Of a stretch of 64,000 bases of DNA, positions 34,069 through 43,706 are shown piece after piece. The notes beneath the pieces were generated by a model. It did not search any database. It worked only from the letters and a program-made list of their open reading frames with translations, and had not been told where the DNA came from. Numbering within the stretch: position 1 is the first letter of the stretch; the number at the start of each line of letters is the position of its first letter. The position numbers were made by a program, and so were the translations under genes. Source of the DNA: Cantharellus purpuraceus (Eukaryota; Basidiomycota; Agaricomycetes; Cantharellales; Hydnaceae); assembly GCA_025174535.1 (NCBI GenBank), contig JALBUN010000045.1, forward strand, positions 806,001-870,000. The letters run 5' to 3'.

Positions 34069-35523
34069 TACAATCGCATCGCATGGACAATTTTTATTTT
34101 TAGCTTAATATCGTAACAGAATCGCTTTTCACTTCTCCCACACGTTCGACAACTCTTTACCATGAAGCGGACTTACACCTTCCCCACATGCACAATTCTT
34201 GGACCTTGCATTCATTTCTAAAACCTTTCAGACCCTCATTACGGACATTTATCCCCCTCTATCGCACTTACGAGGTGACATCTTCGGCTGATACAGCCTC
34301 TCATGGGCGTGCAACCCTGTATCATTTTACCACACTCTATCTTCGCCCTATGGTAATTTTAGATTCCGTCTCAAGCGTCTCAGGTATGTCTATGCACGTA
34401 CGTTTGATTGGAGGACGAGTACTGTGTAGCTACCAGAGGTACTACTAGAAAACTGCTGTATTTGATAAAATCACTGTTGTCGTTGATGCTTGATCCGTGT
34501 GTTTTTGCAGTGTGATGTCGTCGTGTTTCACATAATTTAGTAGTGATGTTTGCGTACCATCAACGGAAAGTGGATGAACGGCTTGCACAGGTATGCCACA
34601 AGTACTCGTTGGCATTGGTAAAGCTCTGTAGAGACGGCATTGGCCGCTTGATACCATTGGTTGCTGAGATGCTACCTTCTCATTGAATGCGACTACCCGT
34701 CTCATCGTCTTATCCGGTAGAAACTCATGTCACGGTTAACGGCTCTAAATAATGGAATACTGCATTTAGGAACTATGGGGAATCCTTTTCATAACAACAT
34801 CCCCTCTTCCTCCTTGGGGATCCCAATTAGACGGGATTCAAGAGTTTAGCCGAAGGGAATTAACAGAGCGAATTATCCCTGTTACCTGGCCAGTTTGTAA
34901 ATGTGACGTTACTGAATGCGCGATGCCCCTCCAAACACTTGAACCGCTCGACGGTCTGGTGCGGGGGTAATCCCGGACGGCCGGAGGGTTGGCCCCTGAT
35001 CTAACGTCATAGTGTTATCCAGGAGAAACGCATCGAGGAACTCAGCGACCGACAGCTTGGTATACAGATGCCTGGTAATCGTTTGCCTAGACTGTTAGAA
35101 TAAAAAACGACATGATCCCCTGACCGGCATATCACAGAGCCATCCAGGTAATTCCATGAGAGTTGTCATGACCCTAGCTATTTAATTACTCAAAGACGCA
35201 TGAAAAAGCCAGCGTGGATCGGGAATCATGCTTATAATGTCGCTGGCTTGTATCCACGTGGGTCTCATTAACATTGTTGGAGCCCCTAGCAAGCTCCGAG
35301 GCTTTTGTAAAGCTTTAGGGCGGGGGAACATATTGACGGTCACCCCATGTAGCGATATACTGTACTCTCACGACCGGGTCTTCAGTCACGCGTCACGCAC
35401 CCCCTCTGAAGCCAAAGAGATTTGGCGTTTGTCACGCGTAACGGACCTCCTCTGAGCGCTAATCAGATCACGTGATCGACAGCGCGGCAAAATCCCGGAC
35501 CCTTGTTATTTCTTCTGCATCCC
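34069..35523. other. intergenic between chitin deacetylase and NDUFB9
   Basis: No conserved frame. GC-richer than its surroundings at 34.9-35.0 kb. The last 150 bp holds two ACGCGT hexamers and a palindromic E-box, listed separately. Confidence 0.5.
35466..35477. promoter_or_regulatory. 12-bp palindrome GATCACGTGATC (CACGTG E-box) before NDUFB9
   Basis: A perfect palindrome centred on CACGTG lies 47 bp upstream of the NDUFB9 ATG. Two ACGCGT hexamers occur in the preceding 90 bp. Basic helix-loop-helix factors of the Cbf1 type bind CACGTG in fungi; use here is inferred. Confidence 0.45.
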
Positions 35524-36141
35524 ATGTCGGCATCACCATTTTCTGCTGCCCATCGCGCCTATGTCAAGTCGCTATATAAACGATACTTAGTCAACTCGCT
35601 CGATTGGACTATCCGCAGAGACCTGTGGCGGCCTCGTGCGCTAGAGATACGTGCCAGGTTTGAGCAGAACAGGTGTGTGGATACGCTTATCTGGCTTTTT
35701 GAACCGCATGGTGGATTGGGGAGATTTTGAATTGGGTTAACTGTTGGGATAGGAACGTGCACGATCCCCGAGCTTTGGCAGTTTTATTCGAGCAGGCGGA
35801 GGCAGAGCTTGCCGCAACAGCTCACCCTGATCCTTACATCCGTGAGTCTCTGCCTGTCTAACTCATTTCGTTTGCTCATGGTGGTTTCGTGTGTTATGAT
35901 ATACAGCCTCTATGTTTCCTGGTGGAACGAAATGGTATGTGAAAAGCTGCTGCATGAAACGTGGCCAGTGCTAATTGTAGGGATGTGTGGAAGGGAGCGC
36001 AATATCCCAGTAAGTAGACTCATCGTATTCTCCACCTTCGCTAATCCTTGTGTTCTCCCAAAGCCGCCACTCGGACCCATTTTTGATCATCACCCAGTAG
36101 AGTCGGACACAAATGAGAATGCAGTTGTACCTCAGCATTGA
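35524..36141 (+). CDS. NDUFB9: NADH dehydrogenase (complex I) subunit NDUFB9, LYR protein
   Basis: ATG 35524 begins MSASPFSAAHRAYVKSLYKR with the LYR-type motif (here SLYKR), then NSLDWTIRRDLWRPRALEIR. Later exons give NVHDPRALAVLFEQAEAELA, PDPYIPSMFPGGTKW, ERNIP and PPLGPIFDHHPVESDTNENA ending at TGA 36139-36141. The acceptor before ERNIP is GGAAG at about 35990, because the earlier TAG acceptor puts the following exon out of frame. LYR proteins bind mitochondrial acyl carrier protein, and NDUFB9 anchors it on the membrane arm of complex I. Confidence 0.88.
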
Positions 36142-36589
36142 TAATTGTAGAGGTCGAACAATCCTACTTGAATAGCATGGTACTGAGGATTTTCTGTCAC
36201 TGCCGGAAACTGGATTGTGCAAGCGCACGAGGCGCCGACAACATTTTGAGTTGACACAACTCTATTTTTATACCTGTTATGTAGCCGAGCTTCCACTTCA
36301 CGGTGCGCCGTGCGGAAGGCTGGTTTTCGTCCATTGTTTAAATCCATTTAGGTTCCGTTGATGACTAAAACAATGACCCAAAAAGGATTGGGCAATGAGG
36401 GCATGAGCCGGGCTTCAACTTGTGTGTTGTGCACCCTCAGATTGTCAGTCCAATATTTTGGAGTTTGGAGGTACAGAGTTGGATCAGAGATCCAGAGTTC
36501 GACTTGTCAAGAAGTTACTTGTCAAGAAGCTAGCAACCAAGAAGATGATGAGGTCAAACTTAGTCAATATACAAACTGCTGTAACATAC
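36142..36589. other. boundary between gene space and transposon nest
   Basis: No conserved frame. The first recognisable repeat sequence begins at 36590. Confidence 0.5.
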
Positions 36590-36784
36590 TGTTATGACTA
36601 TATTCATTAACGCCCAGATCCCCGTCCAATCCACTCAGATCCCCACGCATATGAAATCTATACTCCATTTGGAAACTGCTGCATCTCCATCTACCTGTCT
36701 GATTGTTACCGCTGATTCCACTCATCTGTCTCCGGTTCCGATTGATGCATCAGCATCACCATAGGATGTCCCCATCGGACTTGG
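36590..36784 (-). repeat. inverted partial LTR-A
   Basis: The sequence starts TGTTATGACTATATTCATTA and matches the reverse complement of the other end of LTR-A for ~190 bp, with an internal deletion of about 13 bp. It abuts the start of a direct LTR-A at 36785, so the two are head-to-head. Confidence 0.75.
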
Positions 36785-37287
36785 TGTTACGCACTAGGTC
36801 CGATTGGGGGTTGGAGATTGGGTCAGAGGTTTCATCGGAGTTGGAGTACGTCGTGGGGGTCGGAACAGACTTGGCTTCAGCTTATGTGCTGCGCCCTCAC
36901 TAACACCGGTGTCTGAGATTTCGGAGACAGAGTACAACTTAGAGAGTTAGGATTGGACTTAGGAACTAGGTGTGATTCGATATTTGAACTGGGGAATGAA
37001 GTCCCCAGTCGGGCAACTTAAATACATATTTGAAATCTAATAATAATTACTCCGGTGATGGGTCTCCGAGGCCGACAGCCTTACATGAGTATGTCTGAGT
37101 CCAATGGGGATGGATGTCTGGGTTCCTATGGTGATGCTGATGCATCAATTGGAACCGGAGATGGATGGGCAGAATTGGCGGTGACAATCAGACAGGTAGA
37201 TGGAGAGGCAGTTTCCAAATGGAGTATAGATTTCATACATGCGGGGATCTGAGTGGGATCTGGACGTTAATGAATATAGTCATAACA
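36785..37287 (-). repeat. LTR-A, 3' LTR of chromovirus copy C1
   Basis: It runs from TGTTACGCACTAGG to ATATAGTCATAACA (503 bp), with the short TGTTA/TAACA terminal inverted repeat typical of LTRs. It lies beside the antisense gene and pol of family C in the same order as the copy at 55961. No target duplication is seen (flanks CTTGG and GTATC). Confidence 0.8.
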
Positions 37288-37388
37288 GTATCTCTCCATT
37301 TAAGGCCGAGCCCCTGAGGCCTCATGTCCGTGGATTGAATAGGTGAGATGGTTGGGCGCAGTTGGAGCTATATGGGGGGTTTGGAGAC

Positions 37389-37397
37389 ATATAAAAG
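37389..37397 (+). promoter_or_regulatory. TATA box of the retroelement antisense gene
   Basis: ATATAAAAG lies 8 bp before the first in-frame ATG (37405) and about 30-40 bp before ATGs 37426/37429. The same CATATAAAAGGAGGGGCATG context recurs at 55.55 and 56.58 kb, and with one A fewer at 49.10 kb, so it is a conserved part of the element. Confidence 0.6.
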
Positions 37398-37404
37398 GAG
37401 GGGC

Positions 37405-39096
37405 ATGATTGAGGTCTTATCCTCAATGATGTCAAACCCTTTGGCAAGCATGAGCGTGGCCGAGCTTGAGCAGTTGCTCTTGGCCCGACGGAAGGAAGAG
37501 GAAGAGGAGCGGAGAGGGAAAGAGGAGGAGGAAGCAGAACAGAGATGGAAGGAGGAGGAGGAGGCAGAACGGAGACGGAAGGAGGAGGAGGAGGTGGAAT
37601 GGAGATGGAAGGAGGAGGTGGAACGGAGATGGAAGGAGGAGGAGGAGCAGAGATGGAAAGAGGCGGTGAAGATGGAACGGAGAAGGAAAGAGGAGGAAGC
37701 GAAGGCCGAGAGAGCCTGCAGGGTCAAGGAACTTGTGGCTGCGATGGAGGCCACGAGACTGAAGGAAGTGGAGGAGCAGGTGCACGAGCTAGAAGCCGCC
37801 ATGGAGGTAGAGGAGGAGGTGACCAGGGCAGGGGCTACCAGCCCAGGAAGTCCGAGTGTGCCTATATGGACAGGGACCCCTGAGGTCGCCATCATCTCCG
37901 TTACACGGACAGAGACAACTCGTCTGAAAACTGTCACTGCGGTGGACTCGCCGTTACGTCTGCGGGCACGGCCATTATTTGGGTTGGGTGCGGCTGAGGA
38001 AGATGAAGTGGTGGAGGCAGAGAGGGCGGAGGTGGAGGCGGATCCCAATGCCAATATGGAGCTCGATGCAAATGTGGAGCCCAAGGCGGGTGTGGATGTC
38101 AGGATGGATGCAGAGCCGGATCCAACTTCAAATTGTTACAAGGAGATGGCTTGGGTAGCCGCGGTCAAGGCTTGCAAAAGAGCAGAGCTCTATGCTGCTA
38201 CCACTAAGAAGAATCTCAACATCGCGGTCTTTTCCCTGAAGGCATACCCAAGTGCTGATATGGAGAAGCGGGAGGCGGATCGGAGGGTCATATGGTGCAA
38301 GGTGGAGAGTTGCATGTTGGCAACCTGTAAGAAGGAGCTGCATGTTGCTAGGTCGGCAATCCAGCTTCGCAAGCGCGAGATGGAGAAGGTGGCGGCAGAA
38401 CAGCAGGACAAGGAGGAGGAGAGGGAACACTTGGAGTCTGCAGTGAGAAGGGGCAGACCACCCAAGGCTCTGGCTCCAGTGGAGCCATTCGGCAGGCCCG
38501 GCGTAACTTGTGACTTGTGTTGTGATGTGAGCGTGGAGTGTGTGTGGCCTACCGGCCCAACTCGCCGCCTTCGGTCCTGCGATCATTGTCGGGGTCAGAA
38601 AGGAGGGTGTAGGATTGATGGAAAGTTCGATCCCTGGAGTCAGAGCGTCAAGCCCCGACTAGTGGTACAAGGAGGGGTGGAGAAAGAATCAGAAGGTTGT
38701 CTGACCAAAAAGTGGTGGACGGAGACAGGTGCTGTGGCAGCTGGGGGTAGCGGTGTTGGATCGGAAGGGGCAATGACCGGTGCAGGTACGGGGCGCATCT
38801 CTGCGCCCAATAGTACCGTGGGCCAGCTTATCCAGCTGGTTAACCTTCAGTCGGAGCACCTCCAGCGGACGGAGGGGTTGCTAGTGGACTTGGTGAAGAT
38901 GATGAAATGGAAGGAGGTTCTGGAGGGTCGGCGGATGGCCAAGTTACATCGGTTGTGGAAGTTCATGGCCCCTTTGGACGAGGATTCGGACATGGGGGAT
39001 GAGAAAGATTGGGTGTCAGATGTAGAGAGTGATGATGAGTTGGAGACGGAGCCTGAGGTAGATAAGGGGAAGGGGAAAAGGAAACATGATGTATAA
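37405..39096 (+). CDS. antisense accessory gene of chromovirus C: charged coiled-coil protein with Zn2Cys6-like cluster
   Basis: An intact frame of 563 residues runs opposite to the element's gag-pol, between pol and the 3' LTR. ATG 37405, or 37426/37429, may be used. Layout: a short N-terminus (MSNPLASMSVAELEQLLLAR); a Glu/Lys/Arg-rich helix from about residue 28 to 150 built of degenerate KEEEEAERRW units; and an acidic middle with VEADPNANMELDANVE. Next comes a helical segment, then a cysteine cluster at about residues 368-400 with spacing C-X2-C-X6-C-X12-C-X2-C-X6-C, which fits the fungal Zn2Cys6 consensus (second half CDHCRGQKGGC). The protein ends with an acidic tail and KGKGKRK, nuclear-signal-like. 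Broken copies lie at 49.04, 55.48 and 56.59 kb. DNA binding is inferred from spacing only. Confidence 0.75.
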   Translation: MIEVLSSMMSNPLASMSVAELEQLLLARRKEEEEERRGKEEEEAEQRWKEEEEAERRRKEEEEVEWRWKEEVERRWKEEEEQRWKEAVKMERRRKEEEAKAERACRVKELVAAMEATRLKEVEEQVHELEAAMEVEEEVTRAGATSPGSPSVPIWTGTPEVAIISVTRTETTRLKTVTAVDSPLRLRARPLFGLGAAEEDEVVEAERAEVEADPNANMELDANVEPKAGVDVRMDAEPDPTSNCYKEMAWVAAVKACKRAELYAATTKKNLNIAVFSLKAYPSADMEKREADRRVIWCKVESCMLATCKKELHVARSAIQLRKREMEKVAAEQQDKEEEREHLESAVRRGRPPKALAPVEPFGRPGVTCDLCCDVSVECVWPTGPTRRLRSCDHCRGQKGGCRIDGKFDPWSQSVKPRLVVQGGVEKESEGCLTKKWWTETGAVAAGGSGVGSEGAMTGAGTGRISAPNSTVGQLIQLVNLQSEHLQRTEGLLVDLVKMMKWKEVLEGRRMAKLHRLWKFMAPLDEDSDMGDEKDWVSDVESDDELETEPEVDKGKGKRKHDV

Positions 39097-39247
39097 AAAT
39101 AAAAATGAAAATGATTATAAATTTTGGAGCAGAGAAAAATGAGGTGGAGTGATTCCTTTGGAGTTTTTTGGGCAGGCTGGTAATTTCCCTTGTGACTTGT
39201 AATAAAATGATGATGCGAAATAATAGAATTAGCATTAGTAATCAAAC

Positions 39248-41041
39248 TTAAAGATTCATAAGAGGGCCAGGTTTGTCTGGATAAGTGGAGTGAAAGTTGG
39301 AGACGGATTCAGATGCATGATCGAGTTCGGACGCGGAGATCCATGAGGACTCTTCATCGGTGCCTTCGTATCCAGTCCATTTGACTAAGTACTGGAGCTT
39401 GCACTTGTATTGACGGTCAATCTTCGAGTCCAGGATCTCAGATATCTCATATTCATTGTCTCCTTCGATGATGATCAGGGGAGGTGGGGGTTGCATGTGA
39501 CCGGAGATCTCATTTGTAGTAGTGGGTTCGAGCATTGATATATGGAAGACCGGATGAACTGCTCGGAAGTGGTCTGGGAGGCGGAGGGTGAAAGACCTGC
39601 TGCCTGCGCAAGCAATGACCTCATAAGGACCTAAGTATTTCTTGGAGAGTTTCTTCGATGGACGGGTGGTCTGGAAATGTTTGGCCTTAACGAATACTTT
39701 GTCTCCGATTTGCAGGTCCAGAGCCGGAATGCGGCGTCGGTCTGCGGAGACTTGATATTGTTTCTGGGCATTGGAGATGGTTTCTCGGAGATGTTGGTGT
39801 AGTTGATCGAGGTCGGTTATGAATTGGTGGGCTTTGGTGGAGGCAAGTTCTTTCTCAGGGTGGACGGAGATGTTTGGATGATAGCCTTTATTAGCAAAGA
39901 ACGGAGAGATGCCAGTAGTCGTGTTCGGAGCGTTGTTGTAGGCAAACTCTGCTATTGGAAGTAGATCAGCCCAGTTGTCCTGTTGATAGTTACAATAGAC
40001 TCAGAGATATTGTTCCAGGGACTGATTCATTTGTTCTGTTTGTCCGTCTCCTTCAGGATGGTATCCGGAGGTGAAGTGAAGTTTCATGTCGAGAGCCTTT
40101 CCTAGTGTGCGGAAGAAGGAGGACATGAACTCCGAGCCCCGATCGGATGTGACATGCGATGGGACTTCGTGTTTAGAGAATACGTGGAGAACGAACAATT
40201 TAGCTAGTGAGGTGGAGGTGATGGTGTCATGCGTTGGAATGAATAGTGACTGTTTAGTGAACCTGTCGACAATCACAAGTATGGTGTTGTATCCAAGCGA
40301 TGGGGGGAGCTTCTCTATGAAATCCATGGAGATGGAGTTCCATGGTTGCTCTGGGATCGGAAGTTGCTTAAGTGTTCCGTAGGGTTTGTGCCTTTGCGAT
40401 TTTGAGTGCATACATGTGGTGCAGGAGTTACAGTAGTGTTGAATGTATTCTCGCATTTTTGGCCATATGTAGTCTCATTGGATTAATCCTTGTGTGCGAT
40501 TTTGCCTGAAATGGCCCAAGATCGGGTGATCATGATAATACTGCAAAACTCGGAGTCGGAGACCGTTGGCGTCGGGGATGTATATCCGGTTGTTGTGTCG
40601 GAGGTGTCCTTCAGGGTCAAGTGACCATTTCAGATCGGAAGGGTTGTCCAATTGTTTAACTGCAACAGGATCAGATCGGAGTGATGAGCGGATGTCAGAG
40701 CAGAGTTGGTTGATGTCCATAATGGTGACAGCTCGGAGGGTGGGAGTCATGAGGGTGGATGCTCATAGGGACGATGCCAGCTGCTTGTTAGTAAACACAG
40801 GACGAAAGTTGTGTGGGTTTACAGTGGCATAGTCGCTATTCCTCTCTTTAGGGTAGATGTCCCATCATCTAGTTAAAGCGTCGGGCTTTGCTCTGAGTTG
40901 ACCTGGATGGAAACGGATAATGAGATTGAACTGAGATAGGTATTCGGACCATCGGACTTGTCTCCGGGTGAGCAGTTTCATTGTGGAGAAGTATTCCAAG
41001 TTCTTGTGGTCAGTTATGATGTCCACTGGATCGGAGGGGCC
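39248..41041 (-). pseudogene. chromovirus C copy 1: 3' part of pol (RNase H end, integrase, chromodomain), broken
   Basis: Reading on the minus strand from 41041 to TAA at 39248, the RNase H end, the integrase zinc-binding and core regions, and a C-terminal chromodomain (YLVKWTGYEGTDEESSWISA) can be followed. They align with the copy at 58091-59880. TGA stops occur near 40005, 40476, 40763 and 40865, where copy 2 has Arg or Gln codons; for example CGACGA in copy 2 is CAATGA here. The reading is cut at 41041 by LTR-D, so RT, protease and gag are missing. Confidence 0.85.
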
Positions 41042-42473
41042 TGTTTTGGAACCCGCAAAATTATGGTGTTAGGGCAAACTCTAAATCACCACAATTCCGT
41101 GAATGAACAGCTGAGAAGAATATCAAACCCTGCTGCAGCACAACTCCAGAAACAATTTAACGTTTGTACTTTGGTTACAATCCTTTGTATTGGTCAATGC
41201 AGACTATACGCAGAAAGGTAATACGTTTCTTAGCAGCAAGAAATGAATAAGACTTTCAGAGTCTAGAGTTCACGGACGCTTAGGGGTCCAGATATTCCAA
41301 AAAGAGGGGAATGCACTTAGAGGTTAAAGGAAGTAGGTGGATGAATCCAACTGTCCAACCAGTGGCACTCAGAAGCGGGTAACAGCGATGTGTGAAGTAG
41401 TCTAGCAACTGCTTCACACGAGTTCAAGCTTCTAATGCTCTGCAAAGGCAGTACACACTAGTTACTTAAACAAGAGCACTAATGGCAGGACTATCGACAG
41501 ACAATCTCACCCTGTAGATTTGTAGTCACGTGAGGCAGATACTACACTCACGCCCAAAGCAGGAATATCACTACTTCGAGTGCAATCAAGTACAGTTACA
41601 CAACTGTAAAAGATCCTTGAACTGGTAATCAACAGTTACTGAGATAGAGGATGACACTGTATGTCACTCTAGTCACACTGGTGTGCAGAAGATGGGTAGA
41701 ATATGATGATATGTTCTTCTTTCAGAGGCAGAATGGCCTCCTTATATATTGTATTTACAGGGGCTGACTAATGCTTCTGGAATATTCTACCTATTAATAG
41801 ATGGAAACTACTGGAAGGTTGTGGAAGGTGGAAGAAAGGGGTAGAATATTCCAAGCCAATCACAGGATCTGATCACAGTACTAACACTGATCAGGAGCTG
41901 AATAATGGTTCTGGAAAGTTCTATCTAATAATAGAGGGAAACAGCTAGAATGTTATGGAAAGGGGTAGAATATTCCAAGGCAATCACCTGATTTGATCAC
42001 CCATCAGCTGATCTGATCCCTGAGCTAGGCACTGATCAGGCAAAAAGAAGGGTGTCCACCCTGTTTTCTGCACTGGTTTGGACAGCCATGGATAGCCACA
42101 TGTCATGTGATGATCTCCACGGAAAATAGTGCCCTGAGAGGCTGTGGTTGTTAAGTTACAGAATATTTATTGATCAGAGACATCTGAGCTTGAATTGAGG
42201 CCAAATGCCTGGTCCAAAAGGGGAGAGCCGGCTGCGCGAAGGTTTGTGGGCGCCTATGGGTCCACAACTGTAGCACAGCAGAAATAAATGATTCTGAGCT
42301 GAGTTCTGCATGGAATATTCCCGAAAAAATATGGAAAAATAGAGAATATTTGAATAAGTCCATTCCAGGTACAAGCATCAAATATATGCTGATATTTAGG
42401 AATGGAAAAGCAAAGAATAGCACATTGGTGCTGCATAAATGGAATTTGATAGGGAAAAGGTGGTTCCCATACA
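41042..42473. repeat. LTR-D, copy 1 (about 1.43 kb, chimeric junctions)
   Basis: It runs from TGTTTTGGAACCCGC to GGTTCCCATACA and is homologous over both ends to the element at 61993-63418. The flanks differ (GGGCC left, GCTTC right), and the left neighbour is family C pol while the right neighbour is another element's integrase. The two halves therefore come from different insertions joined by recombination. The middle contains a partial internal duplication of a segment with GGAATATTCTACCTATTAAT. A TATATA lies near 41750. No coding frame. Confidence 0.75.
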
Positions 42474-42818
42474 GCTTCTTCATAGCTTGCCAGTACTGGA
42501 ACAGCCCTGGCAATCAATAGGTATGGACTTTATGGGTCCATTACCAAAATCGAATGACTATGACTACCTACTGGTAGTCATAGATCACTTCACATCACAG
42601 GTACATATAATACCTACAAATATGCGTGTAACAGCAAAAGGAGTAGCATGGCTATTCCTTAGAGAAGTTGTATGCCTTCATGGTGTACCAGACTCGATTG
42701 TGCAAGATTCATAATTCATGTCTATCTTTTGGCATGAACTACAGTGGATAATGGGAGTGAAACTCCTCATGTCCACAGCATTCCATCCACAAATGGATGG
42801 AGCAACAGAACAATCTGG
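42474..42818 (+). pseudogene. integrase core fragment of a further Ty3/gypsy element
   Basis: Plus-strand text LLHSLPVLEQPWQSIGMDFM, then DYLLVVIDHFTSQVHIIPT, VCLHGVPDSIVQDS, an in-frame TAA, and KLLMSTAFHPQMDGATEQ. This is the D,D,E integrase core of gypsy elements, cut at both ends: by LTR-D on the left and by family C gag on the right. Confidence 0.75.
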
Positions 42819-43024
42819 GACTTAGGGGCTTGTGGGGTACGGATGCTGCTGGTGAGCAGGGAGATGGCTTGCGCCAGATTTGGAGAGGGCAGAGTGTCGT
42901 CCTCTTCATTGATGGCCTCTATGTGGTCCGTCAGTTCTTCAACGACCTCAGGGATGGTGTCAATGCTGGGAGCAGGCACCTTGATGGTTTGTGTGTGTTC
43001 GGAATTGGCGGTGGATTGTGGCAT
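42819..43024 (-). pseudogene. N-terminal gag fragment of chromovirus C
   Basis: ATG 43024 on the minus strand, 33 bp after the end of the adjoining LTR-A, starts MPQSTANSEHTQTIKVPAPS and continues with an acidic, Ser/Pro-rich segment to about 42819, where it is cut. The position directly behind an LTR fits the first gag codons. I infer it belongs to family C because its LTR is LTR-A and the rest of that gag lies at the right edge of the window. Confidence 0.6.
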
Positions 43025-43056
43025 TGGTAGGAGTGAGTATGGCAGTTCGGATATAC

Positions 43057-43583
43057 TGTTACGCACTAGGTCCAATTGAGGGTTGGAGATTGGGTCGGAG
43101 GTTTGGTTGGAGTCGGAGAAGGAGTTGGGTACGTTGTGGGGGTCGGAATGGACTTGGCTTCAGCTTATGTGCTGCGCCCTCACTAATACCAGTGTCTGAG
43201 ATTTCAGAGACGGAGTATGACTTAGAGAGTTAGGATTGGACTTAGGAGCTAGGCGTGATTCGATATTCGAACTGGGGAATGAAGTCCCCAGTCGGGCAAC
43301 TTAAATACATATTTGAAATCTAATAATAATTACTCCGGTGATGGGTCTCCGAGGCTGACAGCCTTACATGAGTATGTCCGAGTCCGATGGGGACAGATGT
43401 CTGGGTTCCTATGGTGATGCTGATGCATCAATCGGAACCGGAGACAGATGGGTGGAATCGGCGGTGACAATCGGACAGGTAGATGGGGACGTGGTGGTTT
43501 CCAAATGGAGTATAGATTTCATATGCGTGGGGATCTGAGTGGATCGGACAGGGATCTGGGCATTAATGAATATAGTCATAACA
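43057..43583 (-). repeat. LTR-A, left border of tandem unit 1
   Basis: 527 bp, TGTTACGCAC...ATAGTCATAACA. Flanks TATAC and GTGAC, no target duplication. In the minus direction it stands as the 5' LTR of the gag fragment at 42819-43024. Confidence 0.8.
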
Positions 43584-43706
43584 GTGACCTGTGATGCGAA
43601 TATCATGGTGTGCCCTTACAATATAATGGCACAGTTTTGAGTCAAGGGGAGCATACACCTTGCCATGATAGAGAACAAGTCCATTCTCCTCAGTCCATTC
43701 CTGTCC

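Noticed and set aside
37368..38084. Long minus-strand frames rich in Ser/Phe/Leu opposite the charged-helix genes (also near 49.1, 55.5 and 56.6 kb)
   Set aside because: They mirror the GAG/GAA-rich sense codons of the antisense accessory gene and end without conserved motifs.
42767..43075. Gag frame starting inside LTR-A at 43075
   Set aside because: That start is a TTG inside the LTR. The first ATG after the LTR is at 43024.
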